Assembly: GCA_030037105.1 (NCBI GenBank)
Contig: JASHRY010000192.1
Span: 1-6,492 of the forward strand
Direction of reading: 5' to 3'
DNA from: Xanthobacteraceae bacterium
GTDB taxonomy: Bacteria; Pseudomonadota; Alphaproteobacteria; Rhizobiales; Xanthobacteraceae
DNA: 6,492 nt
Shown here in pieces: positions 5,392 to 6,492 of the stretch. The translations under genes and the position numbers were made by a program. Positions within the stretch are counted from its first letter, which is position 1. Each line of letters begins with the position of its first letter. Under the pieces are notes generated by a model that worked only from the letters and a program-made list of their open reading frames with translations, was not told the DNA's origin and did no database searches.

Positions 5392-6492
5392 CCCGCTTTT
5401 GCCGCTCGCCCTCGTCCCGGAAGGTGACCGGCGACGATCACGTTCTCCGGCGGCGGATCGGCGTAAAGCTGTTCGACCAAAGCCGCGCGATGCGCAAGCA
5501 CCGCGCGCTGGTTGATCGAGCCTTTGTCGGTCATCTCGCCGACATCGAGCGAGGGCGGCTCGACGAGCAGAATGGCGCGGCGGATGCGCGCCGAAGTGCC
5601 GCGTCCCGGCTGCGCCAGCGCCTCGAGAAGCCGCGCGAACGCGGCGACGACGCGGCGGTCGGCGAGCAGGCGGGCGGCGGGAGTATCGGGGGCCAGATCG
5701 GGAGTGAGCTTGCGGCAGGCATCGAGGTCGGGAATCACCAGCGCGGCGATTTCATCGCGGTCGGGGCCGGCGAGCACCACGTCGCGCACCAGCGGCGCGC
5801 AATGGGCGATGAAGGCCGCGCGCAGCGGTCCGACGCTGACCCAGGTGCCGGTCGCGAGCTTGAAATCCTCGGCGAGCCGTCCGTCGAAGAGCAAGCCCTT
5901 TGCCGGATCGGCCGGGTCCTCGAACTTGAGCGCGTCGCCGAGCTTATAGAAGCCCTCCTCGTCGAAGGCTTCCGCGGTCAGCGCCGGCGCGCGCCAATAG
6001 CCGGGCGTGATGTTGGCGCCTTTGAGCCGCGCTTCGAGCTTGCCTTCGCGCGGAACGAGCTTCAGGTCCACGCCGGGCAACGGCAAGCCGATATTGCCGG
6101 TGCGTTCGCTCTCCCAACTACAGGCGAGCGCGGCCGGCGCCGTTTCCGTCGAGCCGAGGCTCGACAGAAAAATAACGCGCTCGCCCGTCGTCTTGACCGC
6201 GAACCCCTGCAACGCATCGAGCACATGCTGGGAGAGGCCGGCGCCAGCATAGAACATCACCTTGAGCCGGCTGAAGAAGATTTCGCGCAGCGCCGGATCC
6301 GCCTCGAGATAGGGCAGCAGCATCTCGAAGCCTTTCGGCACGTTGAAATAGATCGTCGGCGCGACGTCGCGCAGGTTGCGCACGGTCGCCTCGATGGCGC
6401 CGGGCATCGGCTTGCCTTCGTCGATATAGAGCGAGCCGCCATTGTCGAGCACGAGGCCGAAATTGTGGTTGCTGCCGTAGGTGTGGTTCCAC
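5388..6492 (-). CDS. fcs: Feruloyl-CoA synthase-type acid-CoA ligase (5' end outside window)
   Basis: The last 367 residues of an ATP-dependent acid:CoA ligase of the ANL superfamily, which adenylates a carboxylic acid and transfers it to CoA. The fragment opens with WNHTYGSNHNFGLVLDNGG, a signature of the feruloyl-CoA synthase branch. Then come SSLGSTETAP (110-119, acyl/ATP pocket), ITPGYW (161-166), YKLGDAL (182-188, with the ribose-binding Asp), FDGRLAEDFKLATGTWV (202-218, hinge region) and TDKGSINQRAVL (321-332, near the C-terminal catalytic Lys). The phosphate-binding N-terminal motif is beyond the right edge. It ends with TGA overlapping the dehydrogenase start (ATGA). Ferulate, coumarate or a related hydroxycinnamate is the expected substrate by family, and the downstream dehydrogenase and thioesterase support that. 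The exact acid cannot be read from the sequence. Confidence 0.85.
   Translation of the reverse strand, partial: WNHTYGSNHNFGLVLDNGGSLYIDEGKPMPGAIEATVRNLRDVAPTIYFNVPKGFEMLLPYLEADPALREIFFSRLKVMFYAGAGLSQHVLDALQGFAVKTTGERVIFLSSLGSTETAPAALACSWESERTGNIGLPLPGVDLKLVPREGKLEARLKGANITPGYWRAPALTAEAFDEEGFYKLGDALKFEDPADPAKGLLFDGRLAEDFKLATGTWVSVGPLRAAFIAHCAPLVRDVVLAGPDRDEIAALVIPDLDACRKLTPDLAPDTPAARLLADRRVVAAFARLLEALAQPGRGTSARIRRAILLVEPPSLDVGEMTDKGSINQRAVLAHRAALVEQLYADPPPENVIVAGHLPGRGRAAKAG

Noticed and set aside
4573..5427. A 284-codon plus-strand open frame opposite the dehydrogenase
   Set aside because: It has no recognisable domain and low-complexity Asp/Arg/Ala content; the minus strand holds a complete SDR enzyme with its catalytic tetrad.

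Overview
The window is GC-rich, gene-dense bacterial DNA. Codon use, intergenic repeats of the type common in Bradyrhizobium and Rhodopseudomonas, and the gene content suggest an alphaproteobacterium of the order Hyphomicrobiales, probably near the Bradyrhizobium group. This is inference from style and protein wording; no search was run.

Layout. Bases 2-550 (+) are the 3' end of a SAM-dependent methyltransferase. It converges on a minus-strand gene (641-1675) for a secreted outer-membrane channel of the SphA / phenol-degradation MetA type, and a strong minus-strand intrinsic terminator (580-608) lies between them. Bases 1676-2234 hold no gene: they contain a perfect 7-9-7 inverted repeat just upstream of the channel gene, a tandem 24-base duplication and an imperfect palindromic repeat. 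From 2235 to the right edge five genes all run on the minus strand. In transcription order they are a feruloyl-CoA synthase-type acid-CoA ligase (5' end outside the window), an HSD10-type 3-hydroxyacyl-CoA dehydrogenase (ATGA overlap with the ligase), a 4-hydroxybenzoyl-CoA-type thioesterase, an amidohydrolase of the ACMSD / gamma-resorcylate decarboxylase group, and a flavin reductase of the two-component monooxygenase type.

Reading them together. Ligase, 3-hydroxyacyl-CoA dehydrogenase and aroyl-CoA thioesterase are the activating, oxidising and releasing steps expected for CoA-dependent, beta-oxidation-like shortening of a phenylpropenoid side chain (ferulate or coumarate to the benzoate). 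The hydratase and thiolase are not in the window and could lie beyond base 6492. The amidohydrolase and flavin reductase could handle the resulting aromatic acid, and the outer-membrane channel could take up the substrate. This linkage is inference from gene order.

Most genes are ordinary. The points worth a second look are the amidohydrolase, whose N-terminal metal motif reads YxH where HxH is usual; repeat elements that interrupt the otherwise co-directional cluster and supply or abut the stop codons of two genes; and an operator-like inverted repeat before the channel gene. I found no clear sign of an undescribed defence, mobile or RNA-based system.
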